Positions 18,323 to 26,671 of a stretch of DNA of 64,000 bases are shown one piece after another. The notes beneath the pieces are model-generated. The model had not been told where the DNA came from. It searched no databases and saw nothing but the letters and a program-made list of their open reading frames with translations. Origin of the DNA: Fermentibacter sp963718745 [NCBI: Candidatus Fermentibacterota bacterium] (GTDB lineage Bacteria; Fermentibacterota; Fermentibacteria; Fermentibacterales); assembly GCA_963718745.1 (NCBI GenBank), contig OY970370.1:2232001-2296000 (forward strand), written 5' to 3'. A program made the translations under genes and the position numbers. Position 1 is the first letter of the stretch. The number at the start of each line of letters is the position of its first letter.

Positions 18323-19465
18323 TCAGGCCATGAACTCCCCGATCGCACGTGCGACCTCCTCCTGCTGTTCACCCGTGATCTCGGGGAACATCGGGAGTGT
18401 CAGGTTGCATGCACTGTTGTACTCGGCCTCCGGGAAGTCGCCGGCGGAGTACCCCAGACAGGCGTATGCCCTCTGGAGATGCAGCGGATACGGGTAGTGC
18501 ATCCCCCAGCCTATCCCCTTCGTCGACAGGAAGGCGCCGAGCTCCTTCCTCTTCTCCGTATGCACCGCGTACAGGTGGAATGAGTTTACTACGCCGTCCT
18601 CCGGCGAGGGGAGTTCGAGCCGGGTGCCGGACAGGAGATCCGAGTACCTCGAGGCGGCGTCCGCCCGCCTGCGGTTCCAGTCCGGCAGGTACTGGAGCTT
18701 CACGCCCAGCACTGCGCCCTGGATGGCCTCCATCCTGTAGTTGTGGCCTATCTGCTCGTAGAAGTACTTCTCACTCGATCCGTGATCCCTGAAGGACCTG
18801 AGGCGGGCCGCCAGCTCGTCAGAATCGGTGGTCACCGCTCCGCCTTCGCCCCACGCGCCGAGATTCTTGCCCGGGTAGAAGCTGAAGGCGGCGGCCATGC
18901 CGAACGAGCCGGCCATCCTCCCGTGGCGGGAGGCGCCGTGCGCCTGGCAGGCATCCTCGAAGAGAACCAGACCGTACTGCCCGGCGATGCGCTCGAATTC
19001 TGCGAGTTCTGCAGGCCTGCCGTACAGGTCTACGGGCAGGATCGCGGAGATGACGGCACCGCTCTTCGGGTCGACAGGACGTCCACTACCCGAATTCTCC
19101 GACAGGAAGGCCTCGGTCGCACCGGGGCAGAGGTTCCAGGAACCCCTCGCCACGTCTACGAAGACGGGTACGAGCCCCGCCAGCACGACGCCTTCGGCCG
19201 TCGCGGTGAAGGTGTTGGGCGGAAGGATGACTCCGCTGCCCCTGGGGACGCCCGAGGCGGCCAGCATCGCATGGACCGCGTCCGTGCCGCTGGATACCCC
19301 TATGCAGTGGCGGACCCCGCAGAAGGCGGCAAAATCCTCCTCGAAAGCCCTGACCTTCGGACCAAGGATGTAGCCAGTGCTTTCGAAAACTTCCGTGACC
19401 GCGGCCGTGATCTCGGCTCCTATGGCCGCGTACTGCTGCTTGAGATCGAGGAATGGGACAGGCAT
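18323..19465 (-). CDS. DegT/DnrJ/EryC1/StrS-family sugar aminotransferase
   Basis: 380 residues. PLP-dependent transaminase of nucleotide-linked keto-sugars, used for surface polysaccharide building blocks. It begins PFLDLKQQYAAIGAEI; SSGTDAVHAMLAA and PPNTFTATAEGV form the substrate/PLP pocket; the Schiff-base Lys is K200 in SFYPGKNLGAWGEGG; GHNYRMEAIQGAVL is the family block. It lies 15 nt downstream of the membrane-protein gene on the same strand, and glycosyltransferases are close by. The exact sugar cannot be told from sequence alone. Confidence 0.92.
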   Translation of the reverse strand: MPVPFLDLKQQYAAIGAEITAAVTEVFESTGYILGPKVRAFEEDFAAFCGVRHCIGVSSGTDAVHAMLAASGVPRGSGVILPPNTFTATAEGVVLAGLVPVFVDVARGSWNLCPGATEAFLSENSGSGRPVDPKSGAVISAILPVDLYGRPAELAEFERIAGQYGLVLFEDACQAHGASRHGRMAGSFGMAAAFSFYPGKNLGAWGEGGAVTTDSDELAARLRSFRDHGSSEKYFYEQIGHNYRMEAIQGAVLGVKLQYLPDWNRRRADAASRYSDLLSGTRLELPSPEDGVVNSFHLYAVHTEKRKELGAFLSTKGIGWGMHYPYPLHLQRAYACLGYSAGDFPEAEYNSACNLTLPMFPEITGEQQEEVARAIGEFMA

Positions 19466-19480
19466 CTCGACTCCCGTCGT

Positions 19481-19954
19481 TTACAGGCCGCGCTGCGGCT
19501 CCCTTGTCTTCCAGGCGGTCATCAGCCTCCTGCGGGCGAGCCACCTCCAGGTCAGGGAGAAGAAGCGCGGACTCTCAGGATAATTGTTCAGGTCCATCAC
19601 CATGTGCAGCAGTAAGCCCGCCGCGATTCCGAGAAGGACTCCGTCATGGACCCAGAGCCCCAGGCCTGCGCTCGCCAGTACGAGCTCGATGTCGTGGAGC
19701 ACGGGGAAGGTCCAGGCCCTGGGGATCCTTCGCCTGAAGCCGTACCTGTTGCCCAGATCCTCCTCGTTGTGCAGGAGCCCTCTCAACAGGACCGAAGGCT
19801 TCGCCGGCAGCCCGGAAGTAAGGTAGAGCTCCACGTGGTCTATGTCGATCAGGCTGCCTGCGAGGAACAGCGCCAGGCCGAAACCCCTGTCCAGCGTCAG
19901 CGCGGTCAGCGCTCCAGCCGCGGCGGAAGCGGCGATGTGTACGGACGCCCTCAC
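19481..19954 (-). CDS. Integral membrane protein with DIDH...H/D metal-type motif
   Basis: 157 residues. Hydrophobic segments occur near 5-30 and 95-125. A GSLIDIDHVELY motif near residue 35, HNEED and LHMVMDLNNYP near the end recall membrane-embedded metal-dependent hydrolase families (YdjM/DUF457-like), though the match is only by motif layout. It precedes the aminotransferase gene by 15 nt. Function not established; envelope or lipid-linked sugar metabolism is plausible from the neighbours. Confidence 0.6.
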   Translation of the reverse strand: MRASVHIAASAAAGALTALTLDRGFGLALFLAGSLIDIDHVELYLTSGLPAKPSVLLRGLLHNEEDLGNRYGFRRRIPRAWTFPVLHDIELVLASAGLGLWVHDGVLLGIAAGLLLHMVMDLNNYPESPRFFSLTWRWLARRRLMTAWKTREPQRGL

Positions 19955-20011
19955 CGCGGTGCCGATGTTTCGTCAGAGGATGAGAAGGTCATCGTGATCA
20001 TGCGGATCCGC

Positions 20012-20911
20012 TCACCTTACCGGGATGTAGTTCCGGTACTCGCCCAGCTTCCTCCCGAGCAGCCGCTCCAGGGCGCTCAGCAGCCTCGTGGCGGGTCTGA
20101 GATGCCTGTGGTCCGGAGGTGAATCGGGGTCTGCGAAGTCCTCCGCCCTCCAGTTCTTCGTCCTTATCCGATCAGCCATCACGGCCGGGTGGGTGCCGGT
20201 GAAGTGCGGGACCCTGTCCAGGGGGCCGTAGTCCCATGGCTTCGCAGGTTCCGGGTGCCGCCTGTCCACCCAGTCTCTTCCGTGGTGGAGGCTGTCGAGG
20301 GCGATCGTCTTCCTCCTCATGACCTCCGGATGCCGCACCCATCCGTAGTGGTAGACGAAGGCTCCCGTATCCGCGGCTCTCAGTTTCATGCCGTCCCTGC
20401 GGAAACTCTGTGCGCTCTTCCAGCTCCTGATCCCGGGGATGTTGCGAACGATCCGGATCTCCCGGCTGTACCAGTTGTGGGCCCTCTGCACCCTGCCGTA
20501 GTCGCCCCAGAAATGGTTGTAGTGGAAGAGGAGACCCTCCACGTCCTCGCGCGGACCGTACTTCGCCACGGCGTCGAGGATCCTTCCGTAGTCCTGCTCA
20601 TGGAGGACCTCGTCGGCCTGGAGGTACAGACACCAGGGGGAGGCGCACTGGTCCAGCGCGATGTTCGTCTGGTCGGCGTTCGTGGCGCCGTGGACATATC
20701 TGGAGGGATCCCAGGTGGAGCGTATGATCCTGACCCTGGGATCGCCGATGGATTCCACCTGCTCGACGGTGTCGTCCGTGCAGTCGCCTATGTTCACGAT
20801 GTATTCGTCGACTATGGGGAGAGCGGAGAGGATGGACTCCCTCAGGGGGTAGTCCAGCCTCACTGCGTCGCGCGCGAAAGTGAACCCGGAGATTTTCGTC
20901 GTCCCGCCCAT
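20012..20911 (-). CDS. Family-2-like glycosyltransferase
   Basis: 299 residues from ATG 20911. GT-A fold features: ISGFTFARDAVRLDYPLRES, a nucleotide-binding strand with 'DEYIVNIGDCTDDTVEQV', and CLYLQADEVLHEQD replacing the usual DxD (here QADE). The C-terminal half (His/Trp/Arg-rich) is typical of poorly characterised GT2 homologues. It is divergent from another GT2 gene across 70 nt, so a shared promoter region is likely. Probable role in surface glycan assembly; donor and acceptor unknown. Confidence 0.8.
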   Translation of the reverse strand: MGGTTKISGFTFARDAVRLDYPLRESILSALPIVDEYIVNIGDCTDDTVEQVESIGDPRVRIIRSTWDPSRYVHGATNADQTNIALDQCASPWCLYLQADEVLHEQDYGRILDAVAKYGPREDVEGLLFHYNHFWGDYGRVQRAHNWYSREIRIVRNIPGIRSWKSAQSFRRDGMKLRAADTGAFVYHYGWVRHPEVMRRKTIALDSLHHGRDWVDRRHPEPAKPWDYGPLDRVPHFTGTHPAVMADRIRTKNWRAEDFADPDSPPDHRHLRPATRLLSALERLLGRKLGEYRNYIPVR

Positions 20912-20981
20912 GGGAGCTCCCTGTAGATCGTTGCGGCCCGGTCCCGGCACGGGTATTGTCCGGGCAGGATCGGAGGACACA

Positions 20982-21737
20982 GTGGGATTTTCCGTCGCAA
21001 TTATAGCTCTCGACGAGGAAAAAGACCTTCCCGGATGCCTTGCCGCCCTCGGTTTCGCGGATGAAATAGTCGTTGTCGATTCCGGCAGCACGGACTCCAC
21101 GGCCGGGATCGCCGGGCGGGCGGGCGCAAGAGTCTTCCACAACGCATTCGAGTCGTTCTCCCTGCAGAAGCAGTTCGCGTGCGACATGACAACCGGGGAC
21201 TGGATACTCGTGCTGGATGCGGACGAGAGGCCCGGACCGGGCTTCCGCGAAGCCCTGGACAGGGCGGTGGCTTCGGGGGGATCGGACGCCTTCAGGATTA
21301 GGAGGAGGACGAGTTACCTCGGGAGGGTTCTCAGGCACGGCCCCTGGAGGGATGATGCGCCGGTCCGCCTGTTCAGGAGGGGCTGTGCGAGATTCGGCTC
21401 GGAGGTCGTCCACGAGCATCTGAAGACGGAAGGAGCCGTTCCCGTCCTGGATGGCTCGTGGATCGAGCACTGGCCCTATGCCTCCATACCCGAGCACATG
21501 GAGAAGATGACCCGCTACGCCACGCTCTGGGCATCCCAGGAGAGCGCGGCGGGACGGCGTGCCTCCGCACTCGACATCCTGCTGCGGCCGCAGTGGAGGC
21601 TCTTCAGGGGGGTCTTCCTGCAGCTCGGCTTCCTTGACGGGCTGCCCGGCCTCGCGGCATGCGCCAGCTCGGCCATCTACACGTATTGGAAGTACATCGC
21701 GCTCTATGAGACCCGGGGGCGGTCGCACCCCGGGTAG
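20982..21737 (+). CDS. Glycosyltransferase family 2 (WaaE/KdtX-like)
   Basis: 251 residues from GTG 20982, chosen because CGGAGGA lies 6-10 nt upstream and the usual GT2 N-terminus (VGFSVAIIALDEEKDLPGCL) begins there. It shows DEIVVVDSGSTDST and the DxD motif WILVLDADERPGPGF. The C-terminal part carries VHEHLKTEGAVPVLDGSWIEHWPY, typical of WaaE-type lipopolysaccharide core glucosyltransferases. A hairpin terminator follows. Likely adds a hexose to a lipid-linked surface glycan at the inner membrane. Confidence 0.9.
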   Translation: MGFSVAIIALDEEKDLPGCLAALGFADEIVVVDSGSTDSTAGIAGRAGARVFHNAFESFSLQKQFACDMTTGDWILVLDADERPGPGFREALDRAVASGGSDAFRIRRRTSYLGRVLRHGPWRDDAPVRLFRRGCARFGSEVVHEHLKTEGAVPVLDGSWIEHWPYASIPEHMEKMTRYATLWASQESAAGRRASALDILLRPQWRLFRGVFLQLGFLDGLPGLAACASSAIYTYWKYIALYETRGRSHPG

Positions 21738-21739
21738 AA

Positions 21740-21761
21740 GCCGCGCCGGGGGTGGCGCGGC
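21740..21761 (+). terminator. Hairpin terminator after the glycosyltransferase
   Basis: A perfect 8-bp GC stem (21740-21747 with 21754-21761) and 6-nt loop, followed by GATTCTTCG. Confidence 0.6.
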
Positions 21762-21814
21762 GATTCTTCGCTCCGGGTCCCGGCAGGGCGGGAACCGGTG
21801 GAAAGGTGGTCGCA

Positions 21815-22681
21815 TTGAAGATCAATCATGCCCGATGGACGGGGATCATTCCGTTCTCCTGCACCATCCTCGCTCTCTCCTCCTGCGGAGGATCCGATCC
21901 GACCGGTCCCGGTCCCGACCCGGAGCCCGGCGAGGGCTTCGTGATCGACCACCTGTGCACGGACCTCTCGGAGATACCCGCGGGGTGGATCGATTCGGTC
22001 CAGGCGGGGCTGCGTCTGCACTACGCCCATACCTCCCACGGGGGCCAGCTCACGACCGGCCTCGAGCTCCTCGAGGAGGAAAACCCATCGCTGGATGTCG
22101 AGATAGGGTACTGCGAGCTCCCGGTGGTCGCGGGCGCCTTCTGCATCTTCGACGGACAGGAGATCGAGTCCTACATCACCCCGGACCTCTACTGGCAGGG
22201 CGAGTCGGCGCTCGACCTCACCCGCGACGTGCTGGACGGCAACCCGTCGATCAACGTGTCCATGTGGTCCTGGTGCACCCAGTGCGACTACTTCTCACAG
22301 GAGGAGGTCGAGGAGTACCTGGGCGCCATGGCCCAGCTCGAGTCGGAGTATCCCGGCGTCGTGTTCGTCTACATGACCGGCAACGCACAGGCGGAGGGGT
22401 CCGAGGGCTACAACAGGAGCCTCCGGAACCAGCAGATAAGGAGTTTCTGCGCGGAGAACGACGGAATCCTCTTCGACTTCGAAGACCTGGACAGCTGGTG
22501 GTTCGATCCTTCGGACCAGCTCTGGGAGCAGGCCCTCGCCACATGGGAAGGGCACTCCTTCCCGGTCGAGCATCCGCAGTTCGAGGGAGACGAGGCCGCC
22601 CACACGACTTTCGAGAGCTGCGAGCAGAAGGGCCGCGCCGTATGGTGGATGCTTGCGAGGCTCGCCGGCTGGCAGGGCTGA
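21815..22681 (+). CDS. Lipoprotein of unknown function (HTSHGG family)
   Basis: 288 residues from TTG 21815, chosen because GGAAAGG precedes it and a lipoprotein signal follows (TILALSSC-GGSDPTGPGP; lipobox LSSC). Earlier in-frame ATG/GTG codons give an implausible leader. The mature part has 'WIDSVQAGLRLHYAHTSHGG', 'ESYITPDLYWQGE', 'NVSMWSWCTQCDY' and 'YPGVVFVYMTGNAQ', an alpha/beta order of strand-helix units reminiscent of SGNH hydrolases, with His/Ser in HTSHGG as candidate active residues. Not assigned to a named family; catalytic activity is inference. Confidence 0.7.
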   Translation: MKINHARWTGIIPFSCTILALSSCGGSDPTGPGPDPEPGEGFVIDHLCTDLSEIPAGWIDSVQAGLRLHYAHTSHGGQLTTGLELLEEENPSLDVEIGYCELPVVAGAFCIFDGQEIESYITPDLYWQGESALDLTRDVLDGNPSINVSMWSWCTQCDYFSQEEVEEYLGAMAQLESEYPGVVFVYMTGNAQAEGSEGYNRSLRNQQIRSFCAENDGILFDFEDLDSWWFDPSDQLWEQALATWEGHSFPVEHPQFEGDEAAHTTFESCEQKGRAVWWMLARLAGWQG

Positions 22682-22713
22682 TCCAGGGAACACGGTTGAC
22701 GGAGGGTGGAAGG

Positions 22714-23610
22714 ATGAGGATCCGGATTGCTCCGAGCCTGCAGGCCGTGGCGATGGCTGGGCTTTTTCTTTGCGGCGGGGCGCATGCCTGCACCAGCTTC
22801 GTCGACTACGCCTCGGGCGGGGCGTGGTACGGCATGAATTTCGACTGGTACGTCGACCAGGAGATCCTGTTCAGGGTGGAGACCGACATGGAGGATGTCC
22901 GGGTCTTCACCATGGCCTTCCTGGCGAACGGAGACACCGTCTCGACCGTGGGGATGACGCAGGACGGCAGGTTCTCGACAATGCAGGTGACGGACGCCCC
23001 TTGGACCGGTCCCGACATGGACGGATCACCGATCGTCATCTTCTGGCCGTTCTATGCGCTCATCTACAGGGGAGCCGACATGGACGACGTGGCGGAGATG
23101 GTGCTCAACGACACCTATGCGCAGTACGACGATCCGCCGGTCCACGTGATCACGGCGGACGCCTCAGGGCGCGCGATGATCATCGAGGTGGGCGAGGAGG
23201 GCAACGACATCCTCGAGCGCGGCGACAGGCCGTTCATGGTGATGACCAACTTCCACTCCGGCGCCTGGGCGGGGCGGGATCCCTCCCTGATCGAGGGATG
23301 CGGCGCGGACAGATACAGGTGTGCGCTCTATGCGCTCAAGGACGGCCTCGGGCGGATGGGTCCGGAGGCGGGGATGGCCGTGCTGGAGGCCACCGAGAAC
23401 CAGGACCTCGATGTCTCCACCAGAGCCTCGATGGTATTCGACGCCTCGCACGGGAAGGTGTACATCGCGGTCGAAGGCGAGTTCGAGAGCATTCATGTGC
23501 TCGATATCGGCACCGGCCTGCTCACGCCCTGGCCGGACGACACTCCCGGGGCGCCACTGACCGTCGACGAGCGCGGGGTGACCGCATCGGCCCTTCTATC
23601 AGGGTACTGA
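22714..23610 (+). CDS. Secreted choloylglycine-hydrolase-like Ntn amidase
   Basis: 298 residues. A signal peptide ends at HA, leaving Cys26 as the mature N-terminal residue (CTSFVDYASGGAWYGMNFDW). That matches linear-amide C-N hydrolases of the choloylglycine hydrolase/penicillin V acylase class, in which the N-terminal Cys is the nucleophile; MNFDW is the family block after it. The substrate cannot be told (bile-salt-like, N-acyl amino acid or acyl-homoserine lactone amides are family options). ATG 22714 follows GGAGGGTGGAAGG. Its end overlaps the convergent ASPIC gene by 12 nt. Confidence 0.85.
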   Translation: MRIRIAPSLQAVAMAGLFLCGGAHACTSFVDYASGGAWYGMNFDWYVDQEILFRVETDMEDVRVFTMAFLANGDTVSTVGMTQDGRFSTMQVTDAPWTGPDMDGSPIVIFWPFYALIYRGADMDDVAEMVLNDTYAQYDDPPVHVITADASGRAMIIEVGEEGNDILERGDRPFMVMTNFHSGAWAGRDPSLIEGCGADRYRCALYALKDGLGRMGPEAGMAVLEATENQDLDVSTRASMVFDASHGKVYIAVEGEFESIHVLDIGTGLLTPWPDDTPGAPLTVDERGVTASALLSGY

Positions 23611-26106
23611 CACAGCCCTGTCGACCGACTCGAGCAGTCCCTCGGCCAAGGGTTCCGGCGAGCCCGGGACGAACAGCCTCCAGACAACGGGAGAATCCCC
23701 GGGAAGCCCGAAATGCAGGATCGCGCCATCCTGGCAGGTTGTTCCGCTCCCGCCGGACACCTGCCTGATCCTTGCGACGCCGTCCTGGACAACTTCGACG
23801 ATGCACCCCAGACCGGACGGGTTAACGCCCTCCGGGGCGTCGACCGAGACCAGGAGCCAGTGACCGTCCTCCGTGGCGTTTCTGAAGAGCCGCATTCCGT
23901 CAGACGAGCCCACCGCGAGATCCAGGTGTCCGTCCCTGTCGAAGTCGGCCGCCGCCGCCCCCCACCCGTTGAAGACCCTCGTGCCCGAGAGCGCCGTCGC
24001 GTCCAGGAACGAGCCGTCTGGCTGCTGGAGATGGAGAAAGCTCCTCCGGTCCTCGTAGATGGATGTGATGTAGAGGTCCAGGAGACCGTCGTTGTCCCAG
24101 TCGCCCCAGACGGGGACGGAGTGGGTCTCCTCGTATCCGATGCCCCTGGCCGCGCGTTCGTCGTGGAAGACGCCTTCTTCGCACACGAGGAGCTCGCTCC
24201 TGTCCGACAGGTCGATGTACCTGGGATGGGCCAGGTTGGCGCTGAAGAGGTCCCAGTCGCCGTCGTTGTCGAAGTCGGCCCAGGCGCTCCCGATTGTATG
24301 ACCCCACCAGCCGTCCTTGTCGTGTCCGGCGACCCCCGCCTCGAGCGCGGACGGAGCCGCGACACCTTCGCGGTTCTCCCACAGGAAGTTCTCCTGGAGG
24401 CGGTAGTTCGAGACGAAGATGTCCACGTCGCCGTCCCTGTCGTAGTCGCAGGGGCTCACACCCCTGCCGCAGAGTGCGATGTCCCGGAACGGAATCATCC
24501 CCAGTGTCCCTCCGGCTTCCGAGAAGCCCTCCGGACCGCCCAGGAGGAACCTGTCGGGCGATCCCTCCCCGAGCGAGCCGGGCTCCTCGTAGCAGGCGAA
24601 GTAGACGTCCAGCCATCCGTCCGCGTTCCAGTCCGCGAGGCCCGTCCCCTCCACGGGCGAGCGGTACGGGATCACGCCCATGTCCGAGCCCCGGTCCCGG
24701 AAGGTCCCGGAATCATTGATGAAGACCCGCGGTGAGGAGCCCGAACAGGCCAGGTCGGCATCTCCGTCGCGGTCCAGGTCGCCGGCCACCCACTCGGAGC
24801 CCGGGAGCGCGTCCAGCCCGGCGGCGGAGGTCACGTCCTCGAACCCAGTCCCTCGAATGTTCCGGTATAGCCTCCCGCCCGCACTGAGATCCTCCCAGCC
24901 GTCGCCGTCCATGTCCGCCCAGGCGATGCGGCCGGCGGGAACGGCTCCTGAATCGGACAGCATGCGTGTTACGTCCTCGAACACGGGTCCGCCGTAGCCT
25001 CGCAGAACCCTTGCAGAATCAAGCCAGCCCGGCCCCCATGACGCCTCGAGTTCGCCTCGCGACAGCTCCGCCCAGCGGTTCACGGTGTCACCCAGCTCGA
25101 ACGAGCGCAGGAATGCCGCACCTGCGTCCGGGGCGTTCCGGAGCCTTCTCAGCCTTCCCTCGAGCCACCAGACGGCGGCAAGGGTGTGATGGTCGTCCGG
25201 GCCGAAATAGCAGGGGTTCTCGAGGAACGGTCCGATCAGGCCCTCCGCCTCCGCAGGCCGGCCGAGCTCCATCGCAGCCCACGCGGCCCTGAACGCAAGG
25301 TCCGCCGAAAGCGCTGGAGCGGTGAGGGTGGCTTCGTCCGGCAGCAGGCCGCCCAAGCGCCAGCCGGTTCTGGAGAGGTCCAGAGCAGAACCGGCGTAGG
25401 CGGCGGCCTCCTCCCAGGAGGAGTCGCGGTCTATCGCGAGCGCAGCTCCCGTGAGCAGCGGCAGCGGGTCTCCCGGGCAGGACCGTGCCCAGAGCGCGAT
25501 CTCCTCGCGCCACAGGATCGAATCGGCCGTTCCCATGAGGGCGGATACTCGATACTGCCATGCACGCGAGCGCCACGTCGCGTCAAACCAGCCCCATTCG
25601 TCGATGAAGCGCCCGAGGACTTCCGCCCGGGCCGAATCGTCGGTCCACACAGACCCCTGGGCATCCCAGAAGATGCCGGTCATCAGTTCAGCGACCTCGG
25701 GCGAGCCTGGCCACGTTTCGCAGAGATGGAAGGCGGTGCTCTCGGCGAGAGCCTCCGCGCCCAGCATGACCGCGAGGTCGTAGATGGCGGAAGCCTCGGA
25801 GGCGGTCGCAGGCGGCGGGGCATCCCTCAGCTCTGCCAGGATGATGCCGCCCGGGACCGGAGGCGTGGCTCCGGCCGGGTCCTCCGCCATGAACGCGAGC
25901 AGCCCGAGGAGCGAGCCCGTAGAACCCGAGGAATAGTGGAACCGGGTCATCAGGTGGACGGCTGTCGCGTCCCAGCCCGCCGCGTGGCAGACCTCCGCTC
26001 TGAGCGAATCGTTGCCGGCGAGTTGCATGGCGCCTTCGAAGCGCCTCATGGACAGCTCCTCGTCGAAGCCGGCCAGGAGTGACAAAAGGGCGAGCAGGAG
26101 AGGCAT
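23599..26106 (-). CDS. FG-GAP/VCBS repeat protein with ASPIC/UnbV C-terminus
   Basis: 835 residues from ATG 26106, where a signal peptide starts (MPLLLALLSLLAGFDEEL). Residues ~20-430 are helical and TPR-like; from ~440 there are seven calcium-type DxDxDG loops (DMDGDGWED, DLDRDGDAD, DWNADGWLD, DYDRDGDVD, DFDNDGDWD, DWDNDGLLD, DFDRDGHLD), consistent with a seven-bladed FG-GAP propeller. The end (HWLLVSVDAPEGVNPSGLGC...QVSGGSGTTCQD) is the ASPIC/UnbV domain. Secreted or surface protein of the CRTAC1-like family. No sorting domain follows. Confidence 0.88.
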   Translation of the reverse strand: MPLLLALLSLLAGFDEELSMRRFEGAMQLAGNDSLRAEVCHAAGWDATAVHLMTRFHYSSGSTGSLLGLLAFMAEDPAGATPPVPGGIILAELRDAPPPATASEASAIYDLAVMLGAEALAESTAFHLCETWPGSPEVAELMTGIFWDAQGSVWTDDSARAEVLGRFIDEWGWFDATWRSRAWQYRVSALMGTADSILWREEIALWARSCPGDPLPLLTGAALAIDRDSSWEEAAAYAGSALDLSRTGWRLGGLLPDEATLTAPALSADLAFRAAWAAMELGRPAEAEGLIGPFLENPCYFGPDDHHTLAAVWWLEGRLRRLRNAPDAGAAFLRSFELGDTVNRWAELSRGELEASWGPGWLDSARVLRGYGGPVFEDVTRMLSDSGAVPAGRIAWADMDGDGWEDLSAGGRLYRNIRGTGFEDVTSAAGLDALPGSEWVAGDLDRDGDADLACSGSSPRVFINDSGTFRDRGSDMGVIPYRSPVEGTGLADWNADGWLDVYFACYEEPGSLGEGSPDRFLLGGPEGFSEAGGTLGMIPFRDIALCGRGVSPCDYDRDGDVDIFVSNYRLQENFLWENREGVAAPSALEAGVAGHDKDGWWGHTIGSAWADFDNDGDWDLFSANLAHPRYIDLSDRSELLVCEEGVFHDERAARGIGYEETHSVPVWGDWDNDGLLDLYITSIYEDRRSFLHLQQPDGSFLDATALSGTRVFNGWGAAAADFDRDGHLDLAVGSSDGMRLFRNATEDGHWLLVSVDAPEGVNPSGLGCIVEVVQDGVARIRQVSGGSGTTCQDGAILHFGLPGDSPVVWRLFVPGSPEPLAEGLLESVDRAVSVP

Positions 26107-26183
26107 GGGCAACGCTCCCGGGTTGTGCCGGGCTGGTTCACCCGGGCCGGGAGTACGATACTCCATGTGATGGAGGATGCCAG

Positions 26184-26615
26184 ATGAGACAGAACGGGAT
26201 CGTGAAGGATACGAAGGAGGGCATGGCGCTGGTGTCTCTGATGGGCGCCGACGGCTGTGCCACGTGCAGCGGCAAGGGAGGGTGCGGGATCTTCTGCTCT
26301 TCGGGCGGAGGCTCGCGCGAGGAATGGGTGGCGAACCCCGCAGGGGCGGTGCGCGGCGACAGGGTCGAGGTCGAACTCGCTCCCCACGCGTCCCTCGCGC
26401 TTGCCGGAGCCCTGTTCGTCCTGCCCGTCGTGGTGCTCGCGCTTTCGCTCGCACTGCTGCCGCCCGGTGCAGAGCCGGGCAGGACGGCGGTCCATGCCGT
26501 CGCGGGACTCGCGCTGGGGATCCTCTCGGGCGTGATCGTCTCCCGGGTCCTCTCGCGGAGGAAGGGCTTCGATCTGAAAATCGTTTCGATAGTGGGTGCG
26601 GGCCGCGGGGACTGA
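26184..26615 (+). CDS. rseC: RseC/SoxR-reducing-type membrane protein
   Basis: 143 residues from ATG 26184 (GGAGG upstream). The N-terminal domain has the RseC cysteine pattern (GCATCSGKGGCGIFC), then 'GDRVEVELAPHASLALAG' and two TM helices (~70-95 and ~98-118). Family members act beside Rnf complexes and SoxR or sigma-E control; no rnf or rpoE genes are seen here. It lies just before tldD with a 56-nt gap. Function in this organism: probably membrane redox or regulatory accessory (inference). Confidence 0.85.
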   Translation: MRQNGIVKDTKEGMALVSLMGADGCATCSGKGGCGIFCSSGGGSREEWVANPAGAVRGDRVEVELAPHASLALAGALFVLPVVVLALSLALLPPGAEPGRTAVHAVAGLALGILSGVIVSRVLSRRKGFDLKIVSIVGAGRGD

Positions 26616-26671
26616 ACCGGTCCGGTCTCGACCGGGATCTCCCCGCGGATCGAAAGGAGCGTCTTGTCGGG

